Origin: Arenimonas sp.
GTDB lineage: Bacteria > Pseudomonadota > Alphaproteobacteria > Rhizobiales > Rhizobiaceae
DNA: 64,000 nucleotides
NCBI GenBank assembly: GCA_019459145.1
Contig: JAIBEK010000060.1
Location: 138,681 to 202,680 of the forward strand
Direction of reading: 5' to 3'
The notes under the pieces were generated by a model. The model was not told where the DNA came from and made no database searches. It worked only from the letters and a program-made list of their open reading frames with translations. Every line of letters starts with the position of its first letter. Within the stretch, counting starts at the first letter, position 1. A program made the translations under genes and the position numbers. Shown piece after piece: positions 12,055 to 20,019 of this stretch.

Positions 12055-13299
12055 ATGTTTCTGCTGTCGCATATGCTCAAATCCTTCATCCGCAAGGGCC
12101 AGTTGACCGTCATCGACGCCGAGCAAAAACGGCATGTCTTCGGCGGCCGGGAGCCCGGTCCGCAGGTGACCATGCGGCTGACCGACCCCAAGCTTTATCG
12201 ATCACTGGTGTTCAAGGCCGAACTGGCCGCCGGCGAGGCCTATATGGACGGCACCATGCGCTTCGAGGAAGGCTCGAGCCTGCGCGACTTCCTCACGCTG
12301 TTCTCGGTCAACCGCCTGTCGCTCGGCTCCTATCCGATCCAGAAGGTGCTGCGCGCCGTCAAGATGCGGTTTCGCAAGAGCATGCAGTCGAACCGCAAGG
12401 GCGAGGCGCAGCGCAACGTCGCGCATCATTACGACCTCGGCAACGACTTCTACAAACTCTTCCTCGACGACCACATGCTGTATTCCTGTGCTTACTTCCG
12501 TGACCCGGACGAGACGCTGGAACAGGCGCAGCGCAACAAGCTGCGGTTGCTCGCCGCCAAGCTGAACCTCAGGCCCGGCATGAAGGTGCTCGACATCGGC
12601 TGCGGCTGGGGCGACCTGGCGCTTTACCTGGCCCAGCTAGAGAATGTCCAAGTCCTCGGCGTGACGCTGTCGAAGGAGCAGCATGCGCTGGCGACCAAAC
12701 GGGCCGCCGATGCCGGGCTTGCCGGACGGGTGCGGTTCGAGCTCAAGGACTACCGCGATGTGAAGGAGAGCTTCGACCGCATCGTCTCGGTCGGCATGTT
12801 CGAGCATGTCGGCGTGCAGCACTATGACGAGTTCTTCAAGCAGCTCAACGCCCTGATGCCGGACGACGGCGTCGCCGTGATCCACTCCATCGGCCATATG
12901 AGCCCGCCCGGCATGACCAGCCCCTGGCTGCGCAAATACATCTTCCCCGGCGGCTATTCGCCGGCCCTGTCGGAGGTCATCGCCGTCACCGAGCAGAACA
13001 GCCTGTGGGTGACCGACATCGAGGTGCTGCGCCTGCATTACGCGACGACGCTGGCGCACTGGGGAAAACGTTTCGAGGCGAACCGCGACAAGGTCGTCTC
13101 CCTGTATGACGAGCGTTTCGCCCGCATGTGGGAATTCTACCTGATCAGTTGCGAAATGGCGTTCCGCACCGGCAGCCAGATGGTCTTCCACCTGCAACTG
13201 TCGCGCAAGCGCGATGCGGCGCCGATCGTGCGGGACTACGTCACCGACAGGCAGCGCGACTATATCGAGCGGGAAAAGGAACTGGGGATCGACGTCTGA
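12055..13299 (+). CDS. cfa: Cyclopropane-fatty-acyl-phospholipid synthase
   Basis: Transfers a methylene group from S-adenosylmethionine to cis double bonds of membrane phospholipid acyl chains, a stationary-phase and acid/osmotic adaptation. The 414-aa protein has an N-terminal lipid-binding region with AYMDGTMRFE, the AHHYDLGNDFYKLFLD signature near residue 122, YSCAYF, SAM motif I VLDIGCGWGDL near 179, and the catalytic SVGMFEHVG and EVLRLHYATTL regions. ATG 12055 follows GAGGT at 12046-12050 with short spacing; an in-frame GTG at 12049 is possible. Rhizobia usually carry more than one paralogue, so which one this is cannot be said. Confidence 0.93.
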   Translation: MFLLSHMLKSFIRKGQLTVIDAEQKRHVFGGREPGPQVTMRLTDPKLYRSLVFKAELAAGEAYMDGTMRFEEGSSLRDFLTLFSVNRLSLGSYPIQKVLRAVKMRFRKSMQSNRKGEAQRNVAHHYDLGNDFYKLFLDDHMLYSCAYFRDPDETLEQAQRNKLRLLAAKLNLRPGMKVLDIGCGWGDLALYLAQLENVQVLGVTLSKEQHALATKRAADAGLAGRVRFELKDYRDVKESFDRIVSVGMFEHVGVQHYDEFFKQLNALMPDDGVAVIHSIGHMSPPGMTSPWLRKYIFPGGYSPALSEVIAVTEQNSLWVTDIEVLRLHYATTLAHWGKRFEANRDKVVSLYDERFARMWEFYLISCEMAFRTGSQMVFHLQLSRKRDAAPIVRDYVTDRQRDYIEREKELGIDV

Positions 13300-13308
13300 G
13301 GCGAGATC

Positions 13309-13950
13309 CTATTCGATCGAGCCATAGGTTCTGACCAGTTCGGCCATCGCATCTGCTTCCGCGGTCGCCATATCTGTCAGACCTCCAGCGACGCCGCGAC
13401 GGTCCGGTTCGCCGCGGTTCTGGCTGACCTTCCATTTGCCGTCGATCGCGGTGATCTCGACCTCGATGCCGACAATGCCCTTCAATTGCGCGGTGATGAA
13501 GTCGTCGGGCGCATCGCCGACGGCCCAGGGTATCATGCGCTTACCCTCATGGCCGTCGGTCAACCGGTCGACCTGCGCCCGGATCCACTGGCTGTCCTCG
13601 ATCACCCGGACCCTGCCCCGCACCTGGACGATGGCGTAGTTCCAGGTGGGCACCACCTTGCCGGTCTCGCGCTTGGTCTCATACCAGGACGGCGTGATGT
13701 AGTGATCGGCGCCCTGAAAGACGATCAGCGCGTCGGCACCCTTGGCCAGCGCCCGCCATTGCGGATTGGCCCTGGCCATATGCGCCTGCAGCGTGCCCAG
13801 CCCATGGCTCTCCTTCGCCAGCCGGAAAGGGATCGGATTGGCCATCAGCCCGCCTTCGCCGGACGAAATCAAAAGCCCGAGCGGATGGTTGCGGATGAGG
13901 GCGTGCTGGACGTCGAGGCGTTCCTCGCGAAAATGCGGCGGCTGGTACAT
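13309..13950 (-). CDS. PaiB family FMN-binding protein
   Basis: A 213-aa protein of the PaiB / FMN-binding split-barrel family, named after a Bacillus negative regulator of sporulation and protease genes. The N-terminus MYQPPHFREER, then RNHPLGLLIS, LMANPIPFRL, LVIFQGADHYITPSWY (near 90) and VPTWNYAIVQVRG are family signatures; VEITAIDGKWKVSQNR and DMATAEADAMAELV close it. The DNA-binding role is not evident from the sequence and the family may act enzymatically. It is convergent with cfa, with a 9-bp gap between stop codons. Confidence 0.88.
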   Translation of the reverse strand: MYQPPHFREERLDVQHALIRNHPLGLLISSGEGGLMANPIPFRLAKESHGLGTLQAHMARANPQWRALAKGADALIVFQGADHYITPSWYETKRETGKVVPTWNYAIVQVRGRVRVIEDSQWIRAQVDRLTDGHEGKRMIPWAVGDAPDDFITAQLKGIVGIEVEITAIDGKWKVSQNRGEPDRRGVAGGLTDMATAEADAMAELVRTYGSIE

Positions 13951-14147
13951 AGGAAGCGTCGGTCCTCGAATGCCTGCGATACGCCGGCATTTGACGCGGC
14001 ATGATTTGCCCCGTCAACCCCGGCGGGTTTGCTGCTTCAATTCCAGTGGGATAGAACAGCGACTACAGCATGTCTGCTTCATTCTCGCGGACTGCGGAGG
14101 GACCAATGGAGCCACCAACAAAGCACGGGTCGGGAGACTAGATTAAA

Positions 14148-14654
14148 ATGTTGAGAACTCTGCTGAGAGCATCGGTGCCAACCGCCATCCTGATGGCCGC
14201 AGCTTTCAGCTATTTCACCAAACCATGGCAGTATCCGCAGAGCCTGGCCGAGGCCGTCTGCGCGGGCAACGTTGTCGGTACTTTCAGAAAGCTTCAAGCA
14301 GGCGACCGGCCGGATTCGACTGATCCCGCATGGCCTTATGACGGCAGGGCGATGTTCCTGGCGATCGACAATACCGGATGCGCGAAACCGATGGCATTCG
14401 GTCTCGTCGACTTGCTCCATTTCTATGGAGCAGATGTGAACCAGACGACAGCGTCCGGCTACACCCCTCTAATGCTGGCGGCGGGCGTGGGAAACGTATC
14501 CATGACCCGCAAACTGATCCGATGGGGCGCTCATGTGGACGAACAAGACAGCGCCGGGCACACTGCCCTCGGGTACGCAGCCGAACTGGGTCATGACGAC
14601 ATTGTGCGCCTGCTGATCGAGAATGGCGCAGCCGCCGCCAACAAGAACAGATGA
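14148..14654 (+). CDS. Small exported or membrane-anchored ankyrin-repeat protein
   Basis: A 168-aa protein. An N-terminal hydrophobic stretch (VPTAILMAAAFSYF, residues 11-24) could be a signal peptide or an anchor. Two clear ankyrin repeats follow: SGYTPLMLAAGVGNVSMTRK with LIRWGAHVDEQD (about 103-135), and AGHTALGYAAELGHDDIVRL with LIENGAAA (about 136-165). A degenerate repeat (VDLLHFYGADVNQTT) precedes them. Ankyrin proteins mediate protein binding and some are immunity proteins of polymorphic toxins. The direct neighbour is an Imm8-like gene. No toxin gene lies nearby, so a protective role is only an inference. Confidence 0.75.
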   Translation: MLRTLLRASVPTAILMAAAFSYFTKPWQYPQSLAEAVCAGNVVGTFRKLQAGDRPDSTDPAWPYDGRAMFLAIDNTGCAKPMAFGLVDLLHFYGADVNQTTASGYTPLMLAAGVGNVSMTRKLIRWGAHVDEQDSAGHTALGYAAELGHDDIVRLLIENGAAAANKNR

Positions 14655-14753
14655 GACAGGACTGTCCGGTCCGGGCCGTGGTCTCATCAATACTCGTCAC
14701 CATCGGTGCGGTGCCGAGAACAACGCTGGAATCTCGTAGACTTGGAGCAAGGA

Positions 14754-15215
14754 ATGGCACGGAAGGACGGAGGATGGCTCGAGATTGCCAAGGGGCCCCT
14801 GCCCCAGCGACTATCCTTGCGCAGCATTGCGGCTTCGAACCTGGATAACGTTGCCGAGAGCGGGCTTCGCGAAGGCTATTCGCAAGAGGAGATCGAGGCC
14901 GGCGTGGCAATGCTCGATTCCGTTGACATCCTTCAGCAATGGAAACCTGTCAATCCGCGAAGCGTGGCACTGACCCTAAATCTTACCATCGGTTGGGACG
15001 ATACCGTCGGAGCAGACGATTTCAGCGTCCATTTCGTGACCAATGACCTGAGACCCCATCTGCCCCGCCGATCCGGGACATGGCTATTTGTCGATGTGTT
15101 TGACTGGAGAGATGTGCTGTCCAGCATTCTCGACATCCTGAGGAAGTGCGAGCGGTCAACATGGGACGAGAGCCTTGTTGAGCTCAAAAAGCGCTTCGAC
15201 TGGGAATATGCGTGA
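14754..15215 (+). CDS. Imm8-like immunity protein (orphan)
   Basis: The C-terminal two thirds of this 153-aa protein match the Immunity protein 8 pattern: LTIGWDDTVGADDFSVHFVT, then TWLFVDVFDWRDVLSSIL, then the closing STWDESLVELKKRFDWEY. Imm8 proteins neutralise effector toxins delivered in bacterial competition. The N-terminal 55 residues (with LREGYSQEEIEAGVAML) are not recognised. ATG 14754 has GGAG six bases upstream; an in-frame ATG at 14706 is possible. No toxin, VgrG, Rhs or secretion gene is in the window, so it is a stand-alone immunity gene or has been co-opted. Family call by eye, moderately sure. Confidence 0.7.
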   Translation: MARKDGGWLEIAKGPLPQRLSLRSIAASNLDNVAESGLREGYSQEEIEAGVAMLDSVDILQQWKPVNPRSVALTLNLTIGWDDTVGADDFSVHFVTNDLRPHLPRRSGTWLFVDVFDWRDVLSSILDILRKCERSTWDESLVELKKRFDWEYA

Positions 15216-15367
15216 ATGACCGAGACGCGACCGCACGTCCGCGCCCGCGCGAATGTCGACCGAAACTTCAGTCGGCGGCTCCCAAACATGAGCATGGCCC
15301 ATGCGAGCTGATGCTTGCCAAGCGCTGCCAAACCTAAAGGAAGAAAGTGCGATCCACGGCAACCGAT

Positions 15368-15508
15368 GGAGATTTACGATCCTGGGTGCCTACAAACGTA
15401 GGTGGGCGCCGTGTGTCCAAGCCCACGGGCCTGGCCAGGGACAGCTCCCTTTGGATCGAGTATGGCCCCAGGGATTGTGGTTCCTGTCGTGAGGCGCAGA
15501 CCGCAATT
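15368..15508 (-). ncRNA. ssrS: 6S RNA
   Basis: 6S RNA mimics an open promoter and sequesters sigma-70 RNA polymerase in stationary phase. On the minus strand, 93 nt beyond the zapA stop codon at its usual genomic place, the sequence folds accordingly. A closing stem joins ATTGCGGTC (15507-15499) with GATCGTAAAT (15381-15372, one bulged A). GCGCC (15497-15493) pairs with GGCGC (15410-15406). The central bubble is followed by a long bulged hairpin with CCAC...GTGG and TGGGGCCA...TGGCCAGG, tipped by AGGGA/TCCCT. The 3' part has the rhizobial-looking GCCCACCTACG and a CCTAC-GTTT-GTAGG hairpin. Ends are approximate. Confidence 0.8.
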
Positions 15509-15510
15509 CA

Positions 15511-15517
15511 GATATAG
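15511..15517 (-). promoter_or_regulatory. Probable -10 element of 6S RNA
   Basis: The minus strand reads CTATATC ending 3-4 bases before the predicted 5' end of the 6S RNA closing stem. No good -35 hexamer is visible at the standard spacing. Confidence 0.45.
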
Positions 15518-15555
15518 GTCTAATTCGCGCCGGGCGCCAGTGGCCGCATTCAATC

Positions 15556-15611
15556 ATTTGCAGATCGGCATTTGCAGATCGGCATTTGCACATTGGCATT
15601 CGCACATTGGC
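15556..15611. repeat. Tandem repeat, four copies of a 14-bp unit
   Basis: Units 15556-15569 and 15570-15583 are identical (ATTTGCAGATCGGC); 15584-15597 is ATTTGCACATTGGC and 15598-15611 is ATTCGCACATTGGC. The array lies between the zapA stop codon and the 6S RNA promoter. The 14-bp period does not preserve the reading frame or match one helical turn. It could be a slippage product or a protein-binding array. Confidence 0.9.
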
Positions 15612-15626
15612 GCGAATGTCGGATCC

Positions 15627-16013
15627 TCAGTGCTGCGGCCGTGTGGCGGGTGCCGGCTTGGCGGTCAGCTTGCGGGTGATCCCGTTCAGCCGCTCGGTCA
15701 ATTCGCCAAGCGCGCTCGTCAGCATCTCCTCGCGGCGCTGCGCGCCCTCGAGCGCCCCGTCGCGGCCTTGGCGAAAATCGGCAAGCTCCTTCTCCATCGC
15801 CGCCACGCGACGGTTCACTTCCGACAGTTCGTCCATCACCATGATGCCGGACATCACCGTCAGCCGCAGGTCGCCGATCTCGCCGAACTGGCTTTTCAGA
15901 TGGCTGACATACCGGTCGAACTGCGTGGCGAGATCGATCAGATGGCCCTCCTGGCCCTCCTCGCAGGCCATGCGGTAGGCTTTGCCGTCAATCGTAACCG
16001 TGACCTGTGCCAT
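15627..16013 (-). CDS. zapA: Cell division protein ZapA
   Basis: A 128-aa ZapA homologue that binds FtsZ and helps bundle protofilaments at the division ring. The N-terminal domain has AQVTVTIDGKAYRMACEEG and the family-typical HLIDLATQFDRYVSHLK, followed by IGDLRLTVMSGIMVMDEL. The rest is a long coiled coil (about residues 60-115) that in the family dimerises antiparallel. The ATG at 16013 begins at the conserved strand. It is downstream of the DUF4164 gene and probably cotranscribed with it, with 6S RNA next. Confidence 0.93.
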   Translation of the reverse strand: MAQVTVTIDGKAYRMACEEGQEGHLIDLATQFDRYVSHLKSQFGEIGDLRLTVMSGIMVMDELSEVNRRVAAMEKELADFRQGRDGALEGAQRREEMLTSALGELTERLNGITRKLTAKPAPATRPQH

Positions 16014-16074
16014 CAATCTTCCCAAATGCCGCCGAGTTGTCGGCTTCGCAATGCCCTGATCCCAGCGCCCCGAT

Positions 16075-16347
16075 CTAGCGATCGAGAACCGCGCGGATCG
16101 TTTCCATGGCCGTGACCAGCCGCCGCGACACCTCGCGATTGACCTCTTCCAGCCGGTTGGCGCGGAATTCCGACTGGTCGAGCTCCTGCGCCAGCCGCGA
16201 GCGATCGGCATGCACGCGGCGAACCTCGCCCTCGACCTCGCCGCTCTCGCGCTGTACCTCGATGCGCATGTCGATGGCGTTCTCGAGCCCGGCAATCGCC
16301 TGCCTGAGCGCGCCGAGCGCCGATTCGACCGAATTCCCTGTCGGCAT
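16075..16347 (-). CDS. DUF4164 coiled-coil protein
   Basis: A 90-aa protein predicted to be almost entirely one coiled coil, starting SVESALGALRQAIAGLENAI and continuing through RVHADRSRLAQELDQSEFRA to VSRRLVTAMETIRAVL. This matches the DUF4164 family, found beside zapA in rhizobia. The constant neighbourhood suggests a link to division-ring assembly or to ZapA itself, but no function is established. It is divergent from transketolase across about 340 bp. Confidence 0.85.
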   Translation of the reverse strand: MPTGNSVESALGALRQAIAGLENAIDMRIEVQRESGEVEGEVRRVHADRSRLAQELDQSEFRANRLEEVNREVSRRLVTAMETIRAVLDR

Positions 16348-16684
16348 GTTTCCGTTCCGGCTTTGCAGAGGAGGTCGTTCGAATCGACCCGGAAGAACCG
16401 CTGCGTTGATGGCGGACAGTAAGCCCCTCGATTGCCACCCGTCAATAAATGCGGGGCCGAGGGAGGCCGCCTAAGCTGTGGACGACCGCTGCCGCCGTGC
16501 CCATTTTCGAGCGCGAGCGTGCAGTGCACACAGAATAGACAAAAGCATGAATTATCCGGCGACATAAGGTCAGAACAGCCGGCATTTATTGACTCGCCCG
16601 ATCCACCTGCTATGGATCAGCCGCTTTCAGACGGACCGTGCCGAGTGCCGCCGTCCCTTGAGACCCGGAACAAGCGGAACAGCC
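16348..16684. other. Divergent intergenic region DUF4164 / tkt
   Basis: The 337-bp interval holds no convincing gene. It must contain the leftward promoter for DUF4164-zapA and the rightward promoter for tkt. A plausible rightward sigma-70 promoter is annotated separately at 16589-16616. No repeat or hairpin with a T tract was seen. Confidence 0.6.
16589..16616 (+). promoter_or_regulatory. Candidate sigma-70 promoter of tkt
   Basis: TTGACT (16589-16594) and TATGGA (16611-16616) are separated by 16 bp, which would give a leader of about 60 nt before the tkt ATG at 16685. Confidence 0.45.
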
Positions 16685-18667
16685 ATGATCTCTCCCGAAA
16701 AACATAACCGGATGGCCAATGCGATCCGATTCCTCGCCATGGACGCGGTGGAAAAAGCCAATTCCGGCCACCCCGGCATGCCGATGGGCTGCGCCGACGT
16801 CGCCACCGTTCTCTTCACCCGGTATTTGAGCTTCGATCCGAAGAACCCGCTCTGGCCCGACCGCGACCGCTTCGTCCTGTCCGCCGGCCACGGCTCCATG
16901 CTGATCTATGCCCTGCTTTACCTGACGGGCTACGAGGACATGTCGATCGAGGACATCAAGCAGTTCCGCCAGATGGGCGCCAAGACCGCCGGCCATCCTG
17001 AATATGGCCACGCCTCCGGCATCGAGACCACCACCGGCCCGCTCGGCCAGGGCATTGCCAATGCCGTCGGCATGGCGATCGCCGAACGCAAGCTCGCCGA
17101 CGAATTCGGCTCGGAGCTGATGAGCCACCATACCTATGCGCTGGTCGGCGACGGCTGCCTCATGGAAGGCATCAGCCAGGAGGCGATCTCGCTCGCCGGT
17201 CACCTGAAGCTCAACAAGCTGATCGTGCTGTGGGACGACAACGGCATCTCGATCGACGGCGCGGTTTCGCTCGCCGATTCGACCGACCAGCATGCCCGCT
17301 TCAAGGCCTCCGGCTGGAACACGCTTTCCGTCGACGGCCATGACCCGGAAGCGATCGCGGCTGCCATCGAAACCGCCAGGACGTCCGACAAGCCGACCCT
17401 GATCGCTTGCAAGACCGTCATCGGTTTCGGTTCGCCGAACAAGGCCGGCACCCACAAGGTTCACGGCTCGCCGCTCGGCGCCGATGAAATCACCGCCACC
17501 CGCAAGGCGCTCGGCTGGGCCGAGGAAGCCTTCGTCGTTCCCGCCGACGTGCTCGACGCCTGGCGCCTCGCCGGCCTGCGCTCGACCAAGGCCCGCAAGG
17601 ACTGGGAAGCCCGCCTCGCCGCCAGCCCCGCCGAGACGAAGGCCGAATTCACCCGTCGCTTCGCCGGCGACCTGCCGGGCAATCTCCCCGCCGCGATCGA
17701 CGCCTACAAGAAGAAGCTCGCCGAGACCAAGCCGACGGTCGCCACCCGCAAGGCCTCCGAGGACGCGCTGGAGGTCATCAACGGTATCGTCACCGAAACG
17801 CTTGGCGGCTCGGCCGACCTCACCGGCTCGAACAACACCAAGACCAGCCAGACCAAGTCGATCACCCCGACCGACTTCTCCGGCCGCTACATCCATTACG
17901 GCATCCGCGAGCACGGCATGGCGGCCGCGATGAACGGCATCGCGCTGCATGGCGGCCTGATCCCCTATTCCGGCGGCTTCCTGATCTTCTCGGACTATTG
18001 CCGTCCGTCGATCCGCCTCGCCGCGCTGATGGGCATCCGCGTCATCCACGTGCTGACGCATGACTCGATCGGCCTTGGCGAAGACGGCCCGACCCACCAG
18101 CCGGTCGAGCACATGGCGGCGCTTCGCGCCATCCCGAACCTTCTGATGTTCCGCCCGGCCGACGCCACCGAAACGGTCGAGTGCTGGCAGATCGCTCTGG
18201 AGCAGAAGAACCGCCCGTCGGGCCTGGCGCTGACCCGCCAGAACCTGGTGGCCGCGCGCACCGACTACGAAGAGAAGAACCTCTGCAGCTTCGGCGCCTA
18301 TGAACTGGTCTCGGCCAGCGACGCCAAGGTGTCGATCTTTGCCTCCGGCTCGGAAGTCGAGATCGCACTGAAGGCCCAGCAGATGCTGGCCCAGAAGGGC
18401 ATTTCCGCCCGCGTCGTTTCCGTGCCGTGCTTCGAGCTGTTCTTCGAGCAGCCGGACGCCTATCGCGAAGCGATGATCGGCTCCGCCGCCGTCAACATCG
18501 CCGTCGAAGCCGGCATCCGCCAGGGCTGGGACAGCATCATCGGCTCCAACGGCACCTTCATCGGCATGACGTCCTTCGGCGCATCCGCCCCTGCCAAGGA
18601 ACTCTACAAGCATTTCGGCATCACCCCGGAAGCGGTCGTCGCCGCCGCCGAGGCCAAGCTCGCCTGA
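16685..18667 (+). CDS. tkt: Transketolase
   Basis: Thiamine-diphosphate enzyme moving two-carbon units between ketoses and aldoses in the pentose phosphate pathway. The 660-aa length is normal. Signatures are [17 protein letters not shown] at the N-terminus, [17 protein letters not shown] near 110, the ThDP/metal motif [13 protein letters not shown] near 154, [11 protein letters not shown], the pyrimidine-domain ADLTGSNNT and [18 protein letters not shown] near 405, and [16 protein letters not shown] near 458. The start at 16685 is preferred over an in-frame ATG at 16589 because the latter overlaps the candidate promoter. It heads the tkt-gap-pgk-fba carbon block. Confidence 0.97.
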   Translation: MISPEKHNRMANAIRFLAMDAVEKANSGHPGMPMGCADVATVLFTRYLSFDPKNPLWPDRDRFVLSAGHGSMLIYALLYLTGYEDMSIEDIKQFRQMGAKTAGHPEYGHASGIETTTGPLGQGIANAVGMAIAERKLADEFGSELMSHHTYALVGDGCLMEGISQEAISLAGHLKLNKLIVLWDDNGISIDGAVSLADSTDQHARFKASGWNTLSVDGHDPEAIAAAIETARTSDKPTLIACKTVIGFGSPNKAGTHKVHGSPLGADEITATRKALGWAEEAFVVPADVLDAWRLAGLRSTKARKDWEARLAASPAETKAEFTRRFAGDLPGNLPAAIDAYKKKLAETKPTVATRKASEDALEVINGIVTETLGGSADLTGSNNTKTSQTKSITPTDFSGRYIHYGIREHGMAAAMNGIALHGGLIPYSGGFLIFSDYCRPSIRLAALMGIRVIHVLTHDSIGLGEDGPTHQPVEHMAALRAIPNLLMFRPADATETVECWQIALEQKNRPSGLALTRQNLVAARTDYEEKNLCSFGAYELVSASDAKVSIFASGSEVEIALKAQQMLAQKGISARVVSVPCFELFFEQPDAYREAMIGSAAVNIAVEAGIRQGWDSIIGSNGTFIGMTSFGASAPAKELYKHFGITPEAVVAAAEAKLA

Positions 18668-18683
18668 TAGGTCAAATTGTCGC

Positions 18684-18712
18684 ATGGGCGTTTCCGGACG
18701 CCCATTCTTCCC
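18684..18712 (+). terminator. Hairpin between tkt and gap
   Basis: ATGGGCGT / ACGCCCAT gives an 8-bp stem with loop TTCCGG, followed by TCTTCCC. The T tract is poor, so this may be a processing or attenuation site rather than a full terminator. Confidence 0.5.
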
Positions 18713-18751
18713 ATAATCTGAAGTTCTGATTTGAAACGCGGGAGTGAACCA

Positions 18752-19762
18752 ATGACTGTGAAAGTTGCCATTAACGGCTTCGGCCGCATCGGCCGCAACG
18801 TGCTGCGCGCCATCGTCGAATCCGGTCGTACCGACATCGAGGTCGTCGCCATCAACGACCTCGGCCCGGTCGAGACCAATGCCCATCTGCTGCGCTATGA
18901 CAGCATTCACGGCAAGTTCCCGGCCGACGTGAAGGTCGAAGGCGACACCATCATCGTGGCCGGCGGCAAGCCGATCAAGGTCACCGCGATCAAGGATCCG
19001 GCGACCCTGCCGCATGGTGAAATGGGCGTCGACATCGCCATGGAATGCACCGGCATCTTCACCTCGCGCGACAAGGCGGCCCTGCATCTCCAGGCCGGCG
19101 CCAAGCGAGTCATCGTATCGGCTCCGGCAGACGGCGCCGACCTCACCGTCGTCTTCGGCGTCAACCACGACAAGCTGACCAAGGATCACCTGGTCATCTC
19201 CAATGCCTCGTGCACGACGAACTGCCTGGTTCCGGTGGTCAAGGTCCTGAACGACGCGATCGGCATCGATCATGGCTTCATGACGACGATCCATTCCTAC
19301 ACCGGCGACCAGCCGACCCTCGACACCATGCACAAGGACCTCTACCGCGCCCGTGCAGCCGCCCTGTCGATGATCCCGACCTCGACCGGTGCTGCGAAGG
19401 CCGTCGGCCTGGTTCTGCCGGAACTCAAGGGCAAGCTGGACGGCACCTCGATCCGCGTCCCGACCCCCAACGTCTCGGTCGTCGACTTCAAGTTCGTCGC
19501 CAAGGAGAACACCACCGTTCAGGAAGTCAACGACGCCATCAAGGCCGCCTCGAACGGCGCCCTGAAGGGCATTCTCGGCTACACCGAAGAGCCGCTCGTC
19601 TCGCGCGACTTCAACCACGACAGCCACTCGTCGATCTTCGCCATCGACCAGACCAAGGTTCTCGAAGGCAACTTCGTCCGCATCCTGACCTGGTACGACA
19701 ACGAATGGGGCTTCTCCAACCGCATGTCGGACACCGCGGTCGCACTGGCCAAGCTCATCTGA
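18752..19762 (+). CDS. gap: Glyceraldehyde-3-phosphate dehydrogenase (type I)
   Basis: Oxidises glyceraldehyde-3-phosphate with NAD(P)+ and phosphate. The 336-aa protein begins [18 protein letters not shown] (Rossmann loop) and has the catalytic SNASCTTNC near 149-157, the [19 protein letters not shown] segment, and [12 protein letters not shown] near the C-terminus. Asp in VVAINDLG at the end of the second strand suggests NAD preference. GGGAG at 18740-18744 supports ATG 18752. It follows tkt by 84 bp, and a strong terminator separates it from the next genes. Confidence 0.97.
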   Translation: MTVKVAINGFGRIGRNVLRAIVESGRTDIEVVAINDLGPVETNAHLLRYDSIHGKFPADVKVEGDTIIVAGGKPIKVTAIKDPATLPHGEMGVDIAMECTGIFTSRDKAALHLQAGAKRVIVSAPADGADLTVVFGVNHDKLTKDHLVISNASCTTNCLVPVVKVLNDAIGIDHGFMTTIHSYTGDQPTLDTMHKDLYRARAAALSMIPTSTGAAKAVGLVLPELKGKLDGTSIRVPTPNVSVVDFKFVAKENTTVQEVNDAIKAASNGALKGILGYTEEPLVSRDFNHDSHSSIFAIDQTKVLEGNFVRILTWYDNEWGFSNRMSDTAVALAKLI

Positions 19763-19786
19763 GCCTTCCTCTCCTGTGTCTTTCTG

Positions 19787-19816
19787 AGGCGGGCCGCCAA
19801 CGGCCCGCCTTTTTTT
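19787..19816 (+). terminator. Strong intrinsic terminator of gap
   Basis: AGGCGGGCCG / CGGCCCGCCT makes a perfect 10-bp stem with loop CCAA, followed by TTTTTT. Confidence 0.93.
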
Positions 19817-20019
19817 GTTCTCTCACGACTGTGGTCGAGCACCTCCGCCATAAAAGGAAAAAAGAGAGGGAACAATTTCGACTCGAGCGAGTTGCCACTG
19901 CGAAATGTGGCGCAAAAGCGGCGCCCATGTGGCGCACGCGGTTATCCTGTGTGATCATAGTAACTCAGTGGGCGCGGCTACCCTGGCGGCGAGCACAGAC
20001 TGTAAAGGATACCGGGCAA

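Noticed and set aside
15556..15611. Possible CRISPR array
   Set aside because: The units are 14 bp and directly adjacent without spacers, and no cas gene is in the window.
16610..19627. A 1005-codon open frame antisense to tkt and gap
   Set aside because: It is a shadow of strong codon bias in two certain genes; the composition is repetitive, and there is no start signal or recognisable motif.
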